From: Deltaproteobacteria bacterium
GTDB lineage: Bacteria > Desulfobacterota > Desulfuromonadia > Desulfuromonadales > BM103
Length of the DNA: 36,148 nucleotides
Assembly (NCBI GenBank): GCA_024636155.1
Contig: JAGXHM010000043.1
Location: 1-36,148, forward strand
Direction of reading: 5' to 3'
Under the pieces are notes generated by a model. That model searched no databases. It worked only from the letters and a program-made list of their open reading frames with translations, and was not told the origin of the DNA. Shown here one piece after another: positions 34,167 to 36,148 of this stretch (its first letter is position 1; every line of letters starts with the position of its first letter). The translations under genes were made by a program, and so were the position numbers.

Positions 34167-34293
34167 ACGCTTTACTCTTTTTGTCTTAAATTTTGGATAC
34201 ATTACGGTGCAGGACTGCATAACTTGCCACCAGTCAAGAGATGAGGTATAAGCCGTTATCAATAAAAAACATTTAAAAACAGGATGATGACTC

Positions 34294-35970
34294 ATGAGCG
34301 AAGATACCAAAAAAATCATCTACTCGATGATGGGCGTTAAAAAGAGCTACGACAGCAAGACAATCATCAAGGACATTTCTCTCTCCTACTACTACGGCGC
34401 CAAAATCGGCGTACTCGGCCTCAACGGTTCCGGTAAATCGACTTTGCTTAAAATTATGGCGGGGATCGACAAGGACTTTAATGGTGAGACGACGCTTTCC
34501 GAAGGTTACAGCGTTGGCTTCCTTGAGCAGGAGCCGCTGCTTGATTGCAGCAAAACTGTGCGCGAGGTGGTCGAAGAAGGTGTTCAGGAGACCGTTGACC
34601 TGCTTAAGGAATTTGAGGAGATCAACGAGGCTTTTGCCGATCCTGATGCTGATATGGAAAAACTCTGCGACCGTCAGGCCGCGGTGCAGGATAAACTCGA
34701 TGCCCTGGATGCCTGGGAACTCGACTCGAGGCTGGATCTGGCCATGGACGCCTTGCGCTGTCCTCCAGGAGAGATGAAGGTTGAAGTCCTTTCCGGCGGT
34801 GAAAAACGCCGCGTCGCACTTTGCCGTCTGCTGTTGCAGCAGCCCGACATCCTGTTGCTTGATGAGCCCACCAACCACCTCGACGCTGAAACCGTCGGCT
34901 GGCTTGAGCAGCATCTACAGCGTTATCAAGGTACGATCATTGCTGTCACTCATGATCGTTATTTCCTCGACAACGTCGCTGGCTGGATTCTTGAGCTTGA
35001 CCGCGGCCACGGCATTCCGTGGAAGGGCAACTATTCGAGCTGGTTGGAGCAGAAGTCTGAGCGTCTGCGTAAGGAAGAGAAGACCGAGAGCAATCGGCAA
35101 AAGACGCTGCAGCGCGAGCTTGAGTGGATTCGCATGAGCCCCAAGGCGCGTCACGCCAAAGGTCAGGCCCGTATCAACTCCTACGAGAAGATGCTTGGCC
35201 AGGACTCAGCAGAGAGCGAGAGCAATATGGAGATTTTCATTCCGCCCGGACCGCGTCTCGGCAGCATTGTCGTTGAAGCAAAAGATGTCGCCAAAGGCTA
35301 CGATGACCGGTTGCTCTATGAAAACCTCAATTTCATGCTGCCACCCGGCGGTATTGTCGGCATCATCGGCGCCAACGGCGCTGGCAAGACCACTCTGTTT
35401 CGCATGATCACCGAACAGGAGCAGCCCGACAGCGGCAGCTTCAAAGTTGGTGACACGGTCAAGCTCGCCTATGTCGATCAGGACCGCCCGCTTGATGGCA
35501 GCAAGACCATCTTTGAAGAAGTCACCGGCGGTCAGGAACAGATGATGCTTGGCAACAAGCTGGTCAACTCGCGTGGCTACGTGGCTCGCTTCAACTTCTC
35601 CGGCGGCGACCAACAGAAGAAGGTCGGTGTCCTCTCTGGCGGTGAGCGCAACCGTGTGCATCTTGCCAAGATCATGCGTGAAGAGTCGAACGTACTCTTA
35701 CTCGATGAACCGACCAATGATCTTGACGTTAATACCCTGCGGGCGCTCGAAGAAGCCCTCGAGAGTTTTGCCGGTTGCGCTGTGGTCATCAGCCATGATC
35801 GCTGGTTCCTCGATCGTATTGCCACTCACATTCTTGCCTTCGAAGGTGACTCCCAAGCGGTCTGGTATGAGGGTAATTATTCTGAGTACGATGAGGATCG
35901 TAAGAAGCGCCTTGGTAAGGATGCGGATCAGCCGCACCGGATTCGCTACCGCGACCTGACCAGGCAGTAG
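34294..35970 (+). CDS. ettA: ABC-F energy-dependent translational throttle protein EttA
   Basis: This 558-residue protein has two ATPase domains in one chain and no membrane segments. Domain 1 has Walker A GLNGSGKST at 42-50, LSGGEKRR and LLDEPTNHLD. Domain 2 has Walker A GANGAGKTT at 359-367, LSGGERNRVHLAK and LLLDEPTNDLD. A long charged linker with RKEEKTESNRQ lies between them, as does the arm region in domain 1. Length and the ENLNFMLPPGGIVGIIGANG segment match EttA, which binds the ribosomal E site and gates translation by ATP level. ATG 34294 has AGGA 9 bases upstream. The upstream gap carries the inverted repeat described above. Confidence 0.95.
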   Translation: MSEDTKKIIYSMMGVKKSYDSKTIIKDISLSYYYGAKIGVLGLNGSGKSTLLKIMAGIDKDFNGETTLSEGYSVGFLEQEPLLDCSKTVREVVEEGVQETVDLLKEFEEINEAFADPDADMEKLCDRQAAVQDKLDALDAWELDSRLDLAMDALRCPPGEMKVEVLSGGEKRRVALCRLLLQQPDILLLDEPTNHLDAETVGWLEQHLQRYQGTIIAVTHDRYFLDNVAGWILELDRGHGIPWKGNYSSWLEQKSERLRKEEKTESNRQKTLQRELEWIRMSPKARHAKGQARINSYEKMLGQDSAESESNMEIFIPPGPRLGSIVVEAKDVAKGYDDRLLYENLNFMLPPGGIVGIIGANGAGKTTLFRMITEQEQPDSGSFKVGDTVKLAYVDQDRPLDGSKTIFEEVTGGQEQMMLGNKLVNSRGYVARFNFSGGDQQKKVGVLSGGERNRVHLAKIMREESNVLLLDEPTNDLDVNTLRALEEALESFAGCAVVISHDRWFLDRIATHILAFEGDSQAVWYEGNYSEYDEDRKKRLGKDADQPHRIRYRDLTRQ

Positions 35971-35973
35971 GGC

Positions 35974-36029
35974 GGAGGCTGGAGGCTGGAGGCTGGAGGC
36001 TGGAGGCTGATAGCTGATAGCTGATAGCT
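35974..36029. repeat. Heptamer tandem repeat (8 units)
   Basis: Five units of GGAGGCT (35974-36008) are followed without break by three units of GATAGCT (36009-36029). The two unit types differ at two positions, so the array probably grew by slippage after a unit mutated. It starts three bases after the ettA stop codon. Confidence 0.95.
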
Positions 36030-36085
36030 GAAACTGGTTTCAAAGCAAAACCAAGACCGCAGGCGCTGCGCCCTGCACCCGCCTC

Positions 36086-36115
36086 ACTTTCTTTTTATCC
36101 CGCCGAAAAGAAAGT
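36086..36115. repeat. Short inverted repeat at the right edge
   Basis: ACTTTCTTTT (36086-36095) and AAAAGAAAGT (36106-36115) are perfect inverted copies around TATCCCGCCG-type DNA. CCGCCG in the centre is matched by CGGCGG at 36130, which gives a nested pairing option. Similar ACTTTCTTTT...AAAAGAAAGT blocks are common intergenic repeats in proteobacteria. The window ends before the element's full extent can be judged. Confidence 0.7.
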
Positions 36116-36148
36116 AAGCAAAGAAAACGGCGGCCATGGCATGGAGCA

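Overview
The window looks like a chromosomal segment of a deltaproteobacterium of the Desulfuromonadales type (Desulfuromonas, Geopsychrobacter or Geobacter relatives). This is an inference from gene content: a triheme c7-type cytochrome, a GlcD/GlcF-type D-2-hydroxyacid dehydrogenase beside a LarA-type lactate racemase, PilT, a CIRCE-controlled groESL operon and a MASE3 histidine kinase. I could not check it by search. There are no rRNA or tRNA genes, CRISPR arrays, phage genes or transposases that I can see.

Region 1 (1-11.5 kb) is a biofilm-adhesin system of the Lap (LapA/LapG/LapD) kind. On the minus strand are the N-terminal 542 codons of a giant repeat adhesin (it runs off the left edge) carrying a TAAG cleavage motif at residues 110-113, preceded by a PilZ c-di-GMP receptor gene. 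A NarL-type response regulator follows, then a TolC-type outer membrane protein (minus). On the plus strand come a type I secretion ABC exporter, its HlyD-type adaptor, a LapG-type cysteine protease with an intact C/H/D triad, and a two-pass membrane protein. In the known systems the protease's partner is LapD (degenerate GGDEF-EAL). Here the gene in that position encodes a periplasmic sensor domain, a PAS domain and a clearly degenerate HD-GYP domain. My main proposal is that this protein is a non-homologous replacement for LapD.

Region 2 (11.6-16.5 kb) holds an envelope protein with two binding-protein-like domains and a long proline-rich spacer containing a perfect-length 141-bp tandem duplication, then groES-groEL with a sigma-70 promoter and CIRCE operator. 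Region 3 (16.5-20 kb) has a PP-loop ATPase (probable tRNA thiolation), pilT and moaA. Region 4 (20-24.6 kb, minus strand) is a larA-glcD-glcF-cytochrome c7 cluster that can be read as lactate racemisation, D-lactate oxidation and electron transfer. Region 5 (24.7-30.1 kb, plus) has radA, moaC overlapping a small PH-like membrane protein gene, a dksA-like gene and a MASE3-GAF histidine kinase. Region 6 (30.1-33.8 kb, minus) has a TPR protein, a DUF554 membrane protein and glpD. Region 7 has the ABC-F translation factor ettA.

Non-coding structure is rich. A 141-bp element with long imperfect terminal inverted repeats is present in three copies, two of which begin at the last base of a gene's TAG stop codon. 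There are two further large inverted repeats (near 23.2 kb and 34.1 kb), an eight-unit heptamer tandem repeat and a small inverted repeat at the right edge.
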